A DNA stretch of 64,000 nucleotides from Triticum aestivum (lineage: Eukaryota > Streptophyta > Magnoliopsida > Poales > Poaceae): assembly GCF_018294505.1 (NCBI RefSeq), contig NC_057803.1, positions 688,294,678 through 688,358,677 of the forward strand. The letters run 5' to 3'. Under the pieces are notes generated by a model. It was not told the origin of the DNA and did no database searches. It worked only from the letters and a program-made list of their open reading frames with translations. Both the position numbers and the translations under genes were made by a program. Shown here piece by piece: positions 12,834-26,676 of this stretch; positions within the stretch are counted from its first letter, which is position 1, and each line of letters opens with the position of its first letter.

Positions 12834-14830
12834 ACGGTGTACTCGTACTGACCATAACGAGTGACAAAAGCCGTCTTAGGAATGTCCCCATTTCTGATCT
12901 TGATTTGGTGGTAGCCTAACCTCAAATCCATCTTGGAAAAGACTGAGGATCCAGCGAGCTGATCATACAGGTCGTTGATCCTGGGGAGCGGATACTTGTT
13001 CTTTATCGTGACCAAATTAACGGGACGATAATCTACAACCATCCGGTCCGTACCATCCTTCTTCTTGACGAAGAGAACATGGCAAGCCCAAGGAGAAGAA
13101 CTAGGACGGATGAAACCCTTTTGCAAGGATTCATCGAGTTGTTTCTTAAGCTTAGCTAGTTCTAAGGGTGCCATCTTATAAGGTCTCCTAGAGATTGGAG
13201 CGGTTCCTGGGATAAGATCTATGACAAATTCTACATCTCTGTCAGGTGGAATACCTGGCAGTTCCTCTGGAAAAACATCCAGAAAGTCACGGACTACCGG
13301 GATATCTTCAAGGTCAGGAAGAGGGTTGGCATTAAGAGAATAGAGCTGACGCTTTGCAACTCTAGTGGAGATGGTGACTATCTTGCCGGATGGGTGTGTA
13401 AGCTGAACAGACCTTGTGTAACAATCAATCTTGGCATGATGAGCTTTCATCCAGTCCATACCCAAGATGATGTTAATACCTGTAGACTTGAGGGCTATAA
13501 GTGATGCAAGGAATACAAGTCTCTCAACAAGGATTTCATTACCATGGCTTATTCTGGTAGGTTGCCATCTAGACCCTGGAGTTTGGATTTCAAGTGGAGT
13601 TGGCATATCACAAAATGACATGTCGTGCAAACGAGCATAGCCTTCAGTAATGAAGGAGTGAGATGCTCCAGTATCGAACAGAACCGAAGCTGGATGGCAA
13701 TTGACAAGGAGGGTACCAAGAACGACATCCGGATCATCATGAGTGTCTTTAGCTGAGACGTGATGCACACATCCATGTTCAGTGGGAGCTGACTTGACAC
13801 TAATCATCTTGCGTGATGGCTTACCACGACCAACAGACTTCTCAGGCTGGGGTGGAGCATAGTTGGTTTGAGAGCAGTCACGTGCATAGTGTCCTGGCTC
13901 TCCGCATGCTAAACAAGTCCCTGAAGTAGGATGTGAACCCGCTTTGACAAGCGGTCTACCAATAGGCCTGGGTGGAGCATACTGCTGAACTGGGTGAGGT
14001 GCCACACAAGATGGCCTTGGTGTATAACCGGGTGGAAGAGCGGAGTTCGGAACCCAAATCCGGCGCTTCTGCAAAGTAGAACCGGAAGAGGAATCCAAAT
14101 CACGGGTGTGCTTACGAGACTCCTCATAAGTGAGCTGAGCTGTCTCCGCATTAATGGCCTTGTTCACAAGAGCCTGGAAGGTATTGCAATGATGCAAGTG
14201 GAGATCACGACGCAACTTGGGGTTGAGACCCTTCCGGAATCTAGCCTGCTTCTTGGCGTTTGTGGACACTTCTTCTGTAGCATAGCGGGCAAGGTTCTCA
14301 AATTCTCTACTGTAAGCATCAACAACCATCTTACCATGTGTGAAACTATAGAACTCTTCTCTCTTGCAGTCAATGAGGGCTTGAGGAATGTGATGCTTGC
14401 GAAAAGCCTCAGTGAAATCCTTCCAGGTAGGTATCTGGCCAGCTGGAAGCATAGCCTCATAGTTCTGCCACCAAAGACTAGCAGGACCTTCCAGGTGATA
14501 TGCAGCGTAGGTGACCTTGTTACTTTCAGCTACGTTCACCGAACGCAGCTTGTGTGTGATACTACGGAGCCAGTCATCTGCATCGAGTGGTTCAATGGAA
14601 TGATGGAAGGTAGGTGGTTTCAGACCAATGAAATCATAGATGGTCACTGACTCTTTGCACTAGGGTGCGGTGTTCTCCTCGATACGTGCTAACAAGCGGT
14701 TAGACTCATGCATGTTCCTCTCCATCTCTAACATGAACTCTGTCAACGAAGACTGGTCGGGAGGATCATCATCCCTACCATCTCCGTGGTTCCGGCTATG
14801 AGCAACAGAACTTCGGTTAACTGACGACAT
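12818..14830 (-). pseudogene. G2 gag, protease and first half of RT
   Basis: The start is taken as the ATG at 14830-14828, the first Met of the frame after the leader. A premature TAG at 14660-14662 lies 56 codons in. Retrotransposon gag core: about 14560-14200. Intact CCHC zinc knuckle [14 protein letters not shown]: 13915-13874. Protease active site FDTGAS: near 13675. RT starts near 13240 ([29 protein letters not shown]). Gag builds the particle and binds RNA; protease cuts the polyprotein. The frame runs from 14659 to the frameshift near 12830 without another stop, so this is the best preserved part of G2. Confidence 0.93.
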
Positions 14831-15310
14831 CCTAAAGAACCAACCAAGGAAACAAGGATGGATTCAGCATCATGATAAGGATGTAGAATATAGTACGAGA
14901 AAAAATACTATCTCTTGAACTCCTAGGACAATTCCGGCAGCATAACGGCAGTAAAATGCTCGAAATGAGACATTCTGCAAAAAATGGAGTAGCACCATAC
15001 TCAACATCATCACTCAAGGTTCTGACATATTGCTAAATACGTTACACCGGAGGTACTCAAACTGGGATAAGACTCTGATCAACCAATCCTAAGGGACTAT
15101 GGAGTAGTAACACGTGATCCTGATAGACAGAAGAGGAATCCTAGTTCCTTAACCTCGTAGGAAAGATAGGATGACTCAAATCAGAAGGCATGAGGCATAA
15201 GGAGTAAAAAGAGCCTTACGTTCCCTTCCACAATCAATTCCCCTATATAGCTAAAGAATTTCTAGACTCAACTTCGGCCAGGTTGGCTTGGAAATCCTAC
15301 AGGAAGTCAG
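14831..15310 (-). other. G2 untranslated leader
   Basis: About 480 bp between the primer site and the gag ATG. No long frame and no recognisable protein. By position it should hold packaging signals, but none can be read directly. Confidence 0.7.
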
Positions 15311-15322
15311 GCTCTGATACCA
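15311..15322 (-). other. G2 primer binding site (initiator tRNA-Met)
   Basis: TGGTATCAGAGC on the minus strand, 4 bases inside the 5' LTR end. It is complementary to the 3' end of plant initiator tRNA-Met, the usual primer of chromoviruses. Confidence 0.93.
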
Positions 15323-15326
15323 AAGC

Positions 15327-18300
15327 TGTCGGGACCCCGATTCTAAGTCACACCGGTCTAGCATGTAACACCTCATATCACTTTGCGGCCTCACGCACGG
15401 TATCCCCACGAGTATCGCCTTACCATGGCCCGGAACCGTTTGTGCCTTTTGGCTCACGTATATGATAGTGTCGCTAGCATCCATATGACAGAGAACCTAG
15501 GCCGACATGGCTAGTCATGAACCCAAAGCGGCACAGACCTATGGAGACAGGCATACATGAATCACATTGAGCATGTCGGTCAATAGCGTATGAATCCGGG
15601 CTGTAGCACTGGGCTAACAGGACTCTGGAAGTCACCGCGTGACATTTCCCCAAAGGGACAGACATAGGAACGAAGTGGAACACATGCCGGCCAGTCAAGT
15701 GTTCTGAGCAGTAGTGCTGGGCTAGCAGGACTCCGGTGAACCGGACTGTAGCGGACTACTATGGCTCAAGGAAGCACTAGACTACATTTCCCCATAAGAG
15801 AGGCTGCCAAGGACAAACAACTAGATTGTCGGATCCCACACATAGCAATACACGTCACACGTACGCATAACATGCAAGTATGTGATGTACAACATGGCAT
15901 CACAACATAACGCAACTCATATAGATAAAGGCTCAGAAGAGCCACATAGCATAAATACAAACAGGGGTCACATGACCCATCATTTAGAGCATACAAGCAA
16001 CAGAAGCATTACATGTCTGAGTACAGACAACTACAAAAGAAAAAGGCCGAGAAGCCTGACTATCTACAAGTCCCTCCAAGGTACAAGATCGTAGCTGAGG
16101 TAACAAGCTACTCGTCGAAGTCCAAGCGGTACTACTAGTGAGACAGATGTCTCACCTGCAAAACATAAATAAAGCAAACGTGAGTACAAAGGTACTCAAC
16201 AAGACTTACATCAGATCCTATCATACATGCATTTGTATCAAGAAGGTAATGTGGGGTTTAGTTGCAGCAAGCCAGCTTTGACTCAATGGCTATCATGTTC
16301 TACGACAATGAGAAACTTCTTTGAGGTGAGGCAGTGCACACGAGTCCACTAATCACCACATCAATACACTACTATGGATTCATCCCCGTCTCTCCTATGA
16401 GAAGACCATCCATAGCACTCACACTTATCTTGAGCATTTTAGAGTATCCACTTCAGGTTGTCTATGTACCACGTAAGCATCCAAGAAGTCCATAACCGAG
16501 GACACGGCTATTCGAATAGATCATGATAACCCTGCAGGGGTGTACTTCATCACACACGCTCTCACCACTTATCACCGTATACCCGTCATGTATCTCGGCA
16601 ACCTTCAAGCGGAAGCCTGGCGAGGGTGTCGGCCACGACCTGACTAACCACACAAGACTCTAGTCCAGGTTTATCGCCTATTCGGGTTCCATCCGCAAGG
16701 AGATCCGGCAGAGGTTTTGCTCACGGCCCCAAACGATGTGTACAGGGTTCCCGAGCCCACCATCCGGGTGCCACTCGGTACACCGGGCCACGTGTGCCTA
16801 GTCTGTCCCAAGTCCACCCTGCCGGGTGCCACTCGGTAGAAAAATAACACTACCTACAAACACCAGAAACTATTTGCAACTCCTGGAGAGAGTTCAAGGC
16901 GGTTAATAAGTCGAGAGAGCTTGGAGCGCCCGGAGCCCAATGTGTGGTAGTAGCTAGTCATTGGACAACTTACACAGAACTCAGTTCTTAAGGACGGTCC
17001 CAATGAGACAACCCACCATGTACTCCTACATGGCCTTTCACCGCTACCTTTACCAAATCGTGTTCACACGCTTAACTCTCATTACCAGAACATATCATAA
17101 CATTCCAATTCATTCCCGATGAATCAGACCTGACACAACTCTAAGCAACAGCAGGCATGGCATGGTAGGAACACAAGATGGCTCAAACAACTCCTACACG
17201 TGCTAGTGGGTTTTAACTATTTACTGTGGCAATGGCAGGTCATGCAGAGGAATGGGTTCAACTACCGCAGCATAAAGTAGCAGTTGAATCGTTGTTGTCC
17301 TAATGCAATAAATGAGAGCAGGAGCGAGAGAGTAGGATTTTATCGGAATGAACAAGGGGGGTAGCTTGCCTGGTAGATCAACAGGGGGGCACTACTCCTC
17401 AAACAGGTACTCTCGAACACTCTCCGGAGCAGGACCTATCGAGAAGGAACGGTGTCAGAAATCAAACACAAGCATATGCAACATTATGATGCATGAACAT
17501 GGCATGAGTATGTGATGTTGTTTGAGTTAATGCATCTAGCATTTATTTGGTTGAAGTCCATTTGAACCAAGGGTTCAAATACAACTCCAAATTAAGTTCT
17601 TAAATATGCCATAAGTGTGTTTTCATATATATACAGCATGTATAGATGGTTTGTCATGCATGAAAATGGTATAGATGGATAGATTGAATTTTTCTGATAA
17701 TTTTTCATATATAAATTATATCAATCTGAGCTACGATTGAATTTCTATGAATTTTTGAAGTTTTGAACATTTTCTGGAATTTCATGTTTAAAAATAATTC
17801 CAGAAAAAGAATAACTGCGTCAGCATTGCGTCACGCCTGCGTCAGCAGGTCAACGGAGCTGACCAGGTCAAACCTAATGACCGGGTCCCACATGTCATTG
17901 GCTCATTGTTAGTTAATAGTGTTAATTAGAAATTAAACTAATCCTAACAGAAACATTAGCAGGCCGGGCCCCACCTGTCATTGTCCCTGGGTAGTCAAAC
18001 CTCAGGTCAACTGGGGGGGTTAGACCAGTCAACCCCACCGGCGTTTAGCCGCCGGCGAGGCCGAACGCGGCGGAGGGCTCGGGATCATCATTCCGGCGAC
18101 CATTTGGGCGGCGGAGGCCACGGGCGAGGAGCCAGGGCTCGCCCGCATCGTTCGGAGCAAGCGGGGGCTGCGGGGGTGGCTTGAGCTCGCCGGAGCGGAG
18201 CTCGCGGCGGTGGACGGAGTCGGGTGCGTGCAGTCTAGGTGCTGCGGGCCACTGGGGGGCTGCGTTTGGGTGCAAACAACGCGCGGGAGGGCACTGAAAA

Positions 18301-19389
18301 CGGCAGTGAGATTGGTTGCGAGCCTAGGTGACAGTGGCCACGGCTGCGACATGAGCGGCGGAGCCGAGCTCTCGGCCGCGACGGCGACGGTGTTGGAGGA
18401 AGAATTCGAGCTAGGGGAGAGGGGGGTTCGATGGCGGGGCTCACAACGAGTCGAGCAGAGGCAACGGCGGCTCGGAGAAGGCACTGCAGGCGACGGACGG
18501 GCGGTGGAGATCCACGGCGGCCGAGGTTGAAGATGACGGCGGAGGCGGCTCCACAAGGCGTCCGGCGACGCGTGGCGTGACGGAGAGGTAGCAGACGAGG
18601 TGGTGGAGCTTTTGGGCATGACGGAGGGGCGAGTGGACTACGGTGGGCGCGTCAAATGGCGTCGGTGGCGATGGTGGCGCTCGGGCAGCAGCGGGGAAGA
18701 GAGCAGAGGAGGAGATGGGGATGAGAGAGAGCGAGAGAGAGACGGGGGGTAGCCTGGCACGTGTAGAGAAGGCCAGGGCAACCAGGGAGGCAGTAGGTGG
18801 TGAGGCGCGTGCGTGCGTGCCACGGGCACACGCCCTCCTGCCCACTGGCAGGAGGTGGAAGACGACAGGGAGGTGGAGATGGGCTGGGCTGGCTCTGCCC
18901 GGCTGGCTGCTACAGTGGTGGGCCGGTTGGCCCACCAGGTAGGTTCTCCCTCTTTGTTTCTATTTTCTATATTCTAACATTTGTTTTGATTTAATAAAAA
19001 TACTAAATCATTTTATTTTATTCTGTAAATTTTAGTAGGTACTAGTTGGACCACTCCAAAGCCCCTCACCAAAATTCAGAATTATTGGACAATATTTTAT
19101 ATATAATAAAATATTTATCCAACGCAAATAATTACTGGATTAATTCCAAATGGCCAAAATAAATATTTATGAGCTCCTAAAAATATTGGTTTGAATTTTA
19201 ACTCTGACCAATATTTTCAGAGAGCAACATGAACATTTTCTTGGACCCTTTTGGAGCAATTTTTATCTGGGTTATTTCCAGAAATGATTCTGAGGGTTTC
19301 ACCAATCCCCATTTCAAATTTAAATGGAATTTAAACATGATGCACACATGAAGGCTAGCCTAGGTCATACCATAACTAGGGATGTGACA
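15327..19389 (-). repeat. G2 5' LTR (4063 bp)
   Basis: Partner of 6296-10372; TG...CA ends. It is 14 bp shorter, partly from the shorter GA repeat near 18730 and a shorter G run near 17357. No gene seen. Confidence 0.95.
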
Positions 19390-19394
19390 CAGTG
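19390..19394. repeat. Right target-site duplication of G2 (CAGTG)
   Basis: Repeats 6291-6295. It is also part of the interrupted G1 RT-RNase H coding frame. Confidence 0.93.
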
Positions 19395-21862
19395 GTCAAT
19401 TTCTCTTTCAAAGTGTTGAAAGCAATGTCACACTCCAGAGACCAAACGTACTTGACGTGCTTCTGGAGAAGATTTGAGAGAGGCTTCGCGATCTTAGAAA
19501 AGTTTTCAATGAATCTTCGGCAGTAGCTTGGGAGACCGAGGAAGCTACGGAGTTGCTTCACGTTCTGAGGAGGTTCCCAATTCACAATTCCAGACACCTT
19601 CTCAGGATTCACCGCAATGCCCTTGGCAGAGATGATATTACCAAGATAAAGAACCTCATCGAGCCAAAATTCGCACTTGGAGAACTTGGCGTAGAACTGG
19701 TGTTCTCTGAGCTTATCGAGCACCAAACGCAAGTGTTTGGCATGATCTTCCTTGTTCTTCGAGAAAACCAGAATGTCGTCGAGATAGACCAAAACGAAGT
19801 CATTGGTGTAGGCGTTGAAGATGAAGTTCATCATGCGAGAGAAAGTCGGAGGAGCATTGACGAGGCCAAAAGACATGACAGTGTATTCATATGACCCATA
19901 GCTTGTCCTGAAAGCCGTCTTGGGAATATCTTGTTCACGGATTCGAATCTGATGATAACCCATACGGAGATCAAGCTTGGAGAATACTTGGGCACCTTTG
20001 AGTTGTTCGAACAGCTCATTGATGTTAGGAAGTGGGTATTTGTTCTTGAGGGTCTTCTTGTTCAATGGACGGTAGTCAACACAAAGTCGGTCCGTTCCAT
20101 CCTTCTTCTTCACAAAAAGAACACCACAACCCCACGGAGAAGAACTAGGCCGGATGAGATCCATTCTTTCTTGAATATCGAGTTGCTTCTTCAGCTCCTT
20201 CAACTCTTCAGGTCCGAGCTTGTAAGGACGCTTGCACACTGGTTCCGTGCCAGGCTCAAGATCGATGATGAATTCAACTGGCCGGTGCAGAGGCATTCCT
20301 AGAAGCTCTTCTCGAAAGACGTCTTGATATTTGCAAACGACTGGAATTTGTGAGATAGCATCCAGTTCACCCTTCTCATTGAGAGAAAACAGACGGATGG
20401 TATCATCACGAGCGGCAAAGACAATTACATCCTCAGACGAATGAGTCAATTGAATCTGCCTGGCTGCACAGTCAAGATGTGCCTTGTGCTTAGAAAGCCA
20501 ATCCATTCCGAGAATAAGATCAATATCCGAGTTACCAAGAACCACCGGAGAAGAAAGAAACTTGTAATCGCCCAACATGATAGAGACATCCGGGACGCAA
20601 TTGTTAGAAGTCATTTGCTTGCCCGGAGACACAATCTTCAACAGAATAGGAATCCTCTTGGTCACAAAATCATGCTTGGCAACAAATGGTGTTGAAATAA
20701 AGGAAAGCGATGCACCAGTGTCAAAAAGAACTTTTGCAGGAACATCGTTAACAGGAAGGTTACCCATAATCACATCTGGCGAGTCCTCTGCCTGAGCTGC
20801 ATTCAGCAAATTGACCTTGGCGTGCTTGGGGTTATGCTTGACCACAGCTGTACTTGCCGATCTCACAGGAGGAGGAGGAGGAAGACGCCTCTGGTTGAAA
20901 CACTTGTTGGCATAGTGACCCTTCTGTTGGCACGTGACCTCTAAAAGCAGACGGTGATACAGAGCAGTCGATCTTGGAGCTTGAGACGAAGTCTTGTTCT
21001 GAAAGCCAGGGTTGGGTGGGTGGGAAGATCCACTGCCACCTTTGCTCTTATGCTGATACGGCTGACGGGACAAAGGAGGAGGAAGCCAATATTTCTGTTG
21101 CTTGGCCACTTGAGTAGAGGAAGAAGGAGTAGCATCTCTGACTCGCTTCTTGGAAGCATCACACCTCAGTTGAGCAGCCTCTTGCTTCAATGCCATGTTG
21201 TAGAACTCATCGTACCTCAAGGGCTCAAAGAGAACAAGAGCTAGCTGAATTTCTTCTCTGAGACCACCCCTGAACTGGTATATCATGCTCTTCTCATTAG
21301 GGACGTCCTGCTTAGCAAAGCGGGCGAGCTTCTGAAACAACTTGTTGTAGTCATAGACAGACAAAGAGGCTTGCTTCAGGTTGCGGAATTCCTCACACTT
21401 GCTTTCACCCACGCTCTAGGGAATATGATGAGCTTTGAAGTCTTGACGGAATTCATCCCAAGTGATCACACGTCCACCTCTGGAGTCCTTGTACTGCTGG
21501 AACCATTCTGCAGCTTGATCTTTGAGTTGGAAGGAAGCGAACTTGACGAAGTCCTCAGGCCTGACGTTACTGCACTCGAAATGCTTGCACAGATCCACGA
21601 GCCAATCATCAGCATCAGTTGCCTCAACACAATTGCTGAAAGTTTTTGGCCCGTTAGCAAGGAACTGGTTGAGTGTAGCAAAGTGATTCTGATTGTTGCC
21701 TTGCTTCCCTTGGTTGCCTTGATTGCGCTCTTGAAGAATTTGCATGATCAACAGTGTGTTTGCATTGGTTGCGGCCATCACAGCTTGCCATGCCTCCGGA
21801 GGAGGTGGAGGTGGTGGCAGATCCTGATTCTGATTCTGATTGGTGCTCTTGGTGGGAGCCAT
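19395..21862 (-). pseudogene. G1 gag, protease and RT (5' part of gag-pol)
   Basis: The start is the ATG at 21862-21860 (MAPTKS), followed by Asn/Gln- and Pro-rich gag. The gag core is around 21650-21250. The zinc knuckle near 20936 has lost its first Cys (only [11 protein letters not shown] remains). Protease site FDTGAS is near 20722. RT runs from about 20240 to 19400 with [19 protein letters not shown] and the active site YLDD at 19775-19786. One in-frame TAG (21416-21418) breaks gag; otherwise the frame is open to the G2 insertion point and continues in phase at 6290. Thus the host frame carries only three stops in all. Confidence 0.93.
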
Positions 21863-22772
21863 CCTGAAGAGGTTGACCACCGTTAGCACATTGACAGATA
21901 AAATGAAGCTAAATCCAACGGAATGAAAATTGCAACATAAAGTCTTCACATCCGAACAAAATGAACGAATGTATTCCTCTTGAAATGGTCACATATCCAT
22001 AAATTGAACAGCCACTTAGAATTTAGGTAGAGAAATAAATCAACAAGGTACGGATCAAGAACGAATACTCGGTAAGAAATCCCAATCTCAAACCAAATAT
22101 CCGTGGAAGAAGAACTAGAGCTACAAGAATTCCCACCTATGAAACTCCCGAACCTTTCCGGTTATGCAATCAGGTGTTGGGGATACAGGGGAAGCACAAT
22201 ATCTCACCCAAATCTAGCAAATCCTACATCCAGCTGTATCCATCCTTCAACACATAACCGAGAAAAACTTCGGAAACCATCTACCTCAACCTTCGAAAAG
22301 CATCCGTTATACAAGTTATGGCGATACTCCCGAACTCCCGCCCCAGTACTGGGTGGCGTCGAGGTTATCTCACCAACGAACTGCATAAAAGAGATTTTCG
22401 ATGTCGGCATACTAAACTCGGGTATTCCAGAACTGCAACGATAAAATTATGACGACAACACCACAGAGCTCAACTCCCCGGGACACTTCCACAAAACCCC
22501 TGACGGGAGGCACCAAGACAATGTTCTCGTCACAAAACCATCGGAACGATTCCAAGATACCCACGTGATCCTAAAAAAAAGTTAGTGAAATTTGAGAAGA
22601 GAAGAGTCAAAACTCTACGTCAGGATGCCTTACCAGAGCGATGAGGAAACTGGGAAGTAAAAAGAATTCCTAAACTCTCAATATATAATTCCTAAATGAC
22701 TCAAATCATTTTTCTAGACACAACTCGGCCGCTAAAAACGATCAAGCAATGGGGCTCCTAAGGTCGGGGAAG
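21863..22772 (-). other. G1 untranslated leader
   Basis: About 910 bp between the primer site and the gag start. No recognisable protein. Open stretches at 22103-22444 (both strands) look like chance. Confidence 0.65.
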
Positions 22773-22785
22773 GCTCTGATTACCA
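22773..22785 (-). other. G1 primer binding site, imperfect initiator-Met type
   Basis: TGGTAATCAGAGC on the minus strand equals the initiator-Met site with one inserted A. It lies 8 bases from the LTR end. Confidence 0.75.
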
Positions 22786-25700
22786 ACTTCTAATGCCCTC
22801 GATGCGGCTATAGCTCCCACGTGTCGAGGCACGACTTAGACACATAACCGCATTGAAAGCAATGTCGCAAGTTAGGCAATCTTCACAACATCCCATGTAA
22901 TTTAGATAATAAAAGGGGAGATACATAGTTGGCTTACACTCGCCACGTCAATCAAGTACATAAATAGCATTACAACATTCAAACACTCATGGCCCGACTA
23001 CGACGCCAAAATGAAAGATAAACCCAACATGCAACACGGTCCCAATCACCCCAACAGGGCACCACTACTGATCATCAAGGAAAGACACGTAGTATCATTG
23101 AGAGTCCTCGTCAAACTCCCACTTGAGCTCAAGCGCGTCATCTGGAGTGGAATCATCAAGCCCTGCATCTGGTTTGGAAGTAATCTGTGAGCCACAGGGA
23201 CTCAGCAATCTCGCACCCTCACGATCAAGCCTATTTAAGCTTATGGGTAAGACAAGGTGAAATATGTGGAGCTGCAGCAAGCGACTAGCATATATGGTGG
23301 CTATCCTGTTCGCAAAAGAGAGCAAGAAGAGGAGGCAAAGCGCGAACGAGAAACTAGAGAACAACCTGCGCAAGCATTACTCCAACACCGTGTTCACTTC
23401 CCGGACTCCGCCGAGAAGAGACCATCACGGTAACTCACACTGTTGATTCGTTTTAATTAAGTTAAGGTTTAAGTTATCTACAACCGGACATTAACAAATT
23501 CCCATCTGCCCATAACCGCGGGCACGGCTTTCGAAAGTTCAAATCCCTGCAGGGGAGTCCCAACTTAGCCCATGAAAAGCTCTCATGGTCAACAAAGGAA
23601 TAGACCTCCTCTCGAGACATTCCGATTAGACTCGGTATCCCGGTTCCTCAAGACACTTCGACAAGTCAAAACCAATCCAGCAACACCGCCCGAATGTGCC
23701 GACAAATCCCGATAGGAGCTGCACATATCTCGTTCTCAGGGCACACTCAGATGAACACTACGTATAACTAAAACCAACCCTCGAGTTGCCCCGAGGTGGC
23801 GCTGCAAGTGGCTCTATTTGGACCAACACTCAGAGGAGCACTGGCCCAGGGGGGGTTAAAATAAGATGACCCTCGGGCTCCGGAACCCCAAGGGAAAAAG
23901 AGGCTAGGTGGCAAATGGTAAAACCAAGGTTGGGCATTGCTGGAAAAGCTTTAAATCAAGGCAAACTATGAAGGGGTTCCCATTATAACCCAACCGCGTA
24001 AGGAACGCAAAACTCCGGGAACATAACACCGGTATGACGGAAACTAGGGCGGCAAGAGTGGAACAAAACACTAGGCGAGAGGCCGAGCCTTCCACCCTAT
24101 ACCAAGTATATAGATGCATTAAGATAACATGGCAATATAATGATATCCCAACAAGTAAATAATGTTCCAATAAGGAACGGCCTCCAATCTTCACCTGCAA
24201 CTAGCAACGCTATAAGAGGGTCTGAGCAAAGCGGTAACATAGCCAATCAACGGTTTGCTAGGACATGGTGGGTTAGATGTTTGACATGGAAATTTTGGGA
24301 GGCATGATAAGCAAGTGGTAGGCATCGTAGCATAGGCATAGCAAAAGAGCGAGCATCTAGCAAAACAAAGATAGTAGTGATTTCGAGGGTATGATCATCC
24401 TGCCTGCAAAGTTGTCAGAATTGACTGGATCCTCGAAAGCAAACTCAACGGGCTCCTCGTTAGCAAACTCGTCTCCCGACTCTACCCAAACAAGACAAAC
24501 AAGCAAACGGAACACAATCAACCACGTGCAAAGCTCAAACAATATGATGCAAAGATGGTATGCTATGCGGGATGCGATGCGGGATGCATGTGCAAGATTT
24601 GGCAAGGTATGAATGAACCAGGCCTCAACTTGTAAATCCAAATGTGCCACTGGAAATATGAGATGAAATCGCTTGAAAACGATATAAAGAACGCCGGAAT
24701 CGGAGTTACGGTTTGGAAATGGCAAGCAATTCAAATATGACCACGTTCTGCGATTTACAGCAAGTAGACATTTAAATGCAACAAGATGGACATGCTACAA
24801 CACCCAAACATGGAATCAAAATACATGGCAGGGATCCATTCATGATGCTTAACAAAAGTCTAGCACTGAGCTACGGCCAATTCATCCATTAACAGGTTCA
24901 AACAAGCATGGCAAAAATGCATTTGGTAAACAGATTTCAGACTTGGTGAAATTAACACTTGTCTGGAATTTCATATCAGATAGCACTCTTTGGAGCATGA
25001 AAACTACATGCTACAGGACCTGAACATGGCAAAGTAAAGCATGGCATGGAGTTACTCAAAGAGCTTAACAAAAGTCCCTTAGTGAACTTGAGCCAAAAGG
25101 GTTTAGAAAATACAATTGCAAGCATGTGAACATGGCAAAAACATAATCAGATCACAAACTTAGTGAAAACTGGAGCATGCTGAAACAGATATCAAGTAGG
25201 CATGTTTACGAGCTCGATGCACTCACTACAGAGCAAGTCATGACAAGCTAAGCATACACCCATCAAGAATACACAAAATGCAAGCTAGACATGGCAAGAA
25301 CAATAGCATAGCATGCACGGATCAACTACAACATCATCGGCAAAATCGCTAACAAGTAGACAATCTGCCCAGATACACGAAATGACAAAAGTAGAGCTCG
25401 ATTGACTCAAGCTAGGGTGCTCCATAATTGCAAACAAAGACATGGATGGATAGAGCACTACAAGATTAACAAAACATCCTTACTGATCATCCTCAAAAGA
25501 GGCACGGATCACAGGGAAACAACATGAACATATGGCAATATGAGATAAACAGATCAAGGACTTAGTGGAAATGCTAAGTCCGTGAAATCAGCATTAACTA
25601 ATGCTCCACTTTGCAAGCTTGTGCTAGTCACCACACACATCACAAAAATACATGGGTTGCACCTCTGGATAGATGGCAAAACATATAACAAAATTCATGT

Positions 25701-26153
25701 AGAGCTCAGGGGCATATCATGCACACATTAATCATGGCAAAAATGACAAATATCTAATTGGAGCAGCAGATCTGACAATTATCTCAAATAGCACTCTTCT
25801 AACAACATTTCGGGTATAAAGATGAACTCAAATGAAAATGATGCAATGAGATGAAATGATGTACTCTCTGAGGAGAACATTTTGATATGCTATATGCCCA
25901 AAACGGAGCTACGGATGAGGAGTTACGATGCGATGCACAGGAGCAAATAAATTAGGGTTTCGGGGCAAAAGTCAACCCAAACGGGATCTCAGATCCAGAT
26001 CCGGGGCACGCGGTTCGAGGTTCGTCCTTGCCGGAGATGGAGCTCGCCGGAGTCGAACTTGGCACGGAGGAGGGGCTCGCCGGCCGGGAGGAGGAGGACG
26101 TCGGCGCGGAGGAGCGGCGAGGGGCGGCCTGGTGGCGGCGCGGCGGCCGGCGG

Positions 26154-26434
26154 NNNNNNNNNNNNNNNNNNNNNNNNNNNNNNNNNNNNNNNNNNNNNNN
26201 NNNNNNNNNNNNNNNNNNNNNNNNNNNNNNNNNNNNNNNNNNNNNNNNNNNNNNNNNNNNNNNNNNNNNNNNNNNNNNNNNNNNNNNNNNNNNNNNNNNN
26301 NNNNNNNNNNNNNNNNNNNNNNNNNNNNNNNNNNNNNNNNNNNNNNNNNNNNNNNNNNNNNNNNNNNNNNNNNNNNNNNNNNNNNNNNNNNNNNNNNNNN
26401 NNNNNNNNNNNNNNNNNNNNNNNNNNNNNNNNNN
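26154..26434. other. Assembly gap (281 N)
   Basis: A run of N in the GC-rich part of the right G1 LTR. Its length differs from that of the left gap (448), so at least one is an estimated size. Confidence 0.99.
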
Positions 26435-26666
26435 GGATTGGCGGCGGGGCGACGGGCGCGGTGCGGGCCGCGGGGGCCGACCTCGGGCCCCAGCGGGCCT
26501 GGCGCGGCGATGTGGGGCGCGGAGGTGGCGGCGAATGACAGTGCGCCACGTGGTGGCGGCGGGGCTGGGCGGACGTGTCCGGCGTCGTCCGGATGTGTCC
26601 GGCGGCGGCGGATCTGGGATTTTTAGGGGTTCGGGGGAGGAGACCCGGGATTTGGAATGGGGGGGT

Positions 26667-26676
26667 CTTTATATAG
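26667..26676 (-). promoter_or_regulatory. TATA box of G1 5' LTR
   Basis: CTATATAAAG on the minus strand, 530-540 bp from the TG end. If it is the real core promoter, U3 is short and R-U5 is about 3.8 kb. Confidence 0.6.

Larger units (their letters stand above)
6296..19389 (-). mobile_element. G2: complete Ty3/Gypsy chromovirus (Tekay/Del type)
   Basis: A structurally complete 13,094-bp element inside G1. It has LTRs 6296-10372 and 15327-19389 with TG...CA ends, a target duplication CAGTG on both sides, a perfect initiator-Met primer site at 15311-15322, a gag-pol region at 10359-14830, and a purine tract next to the 3' LTR. The LTRs differ from one another by scattered substitutions and small indels, so the insertion is not brand new. 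G2 must be younger than G1 because it splits the G1 pol frame. Confidence 0.96.

Noticed and set aside
15311..15322. tRNA gene for initiator Met.
   Set aside because: Only 12 bases complementary to the tRNA 3' end; it is the primer binding site.
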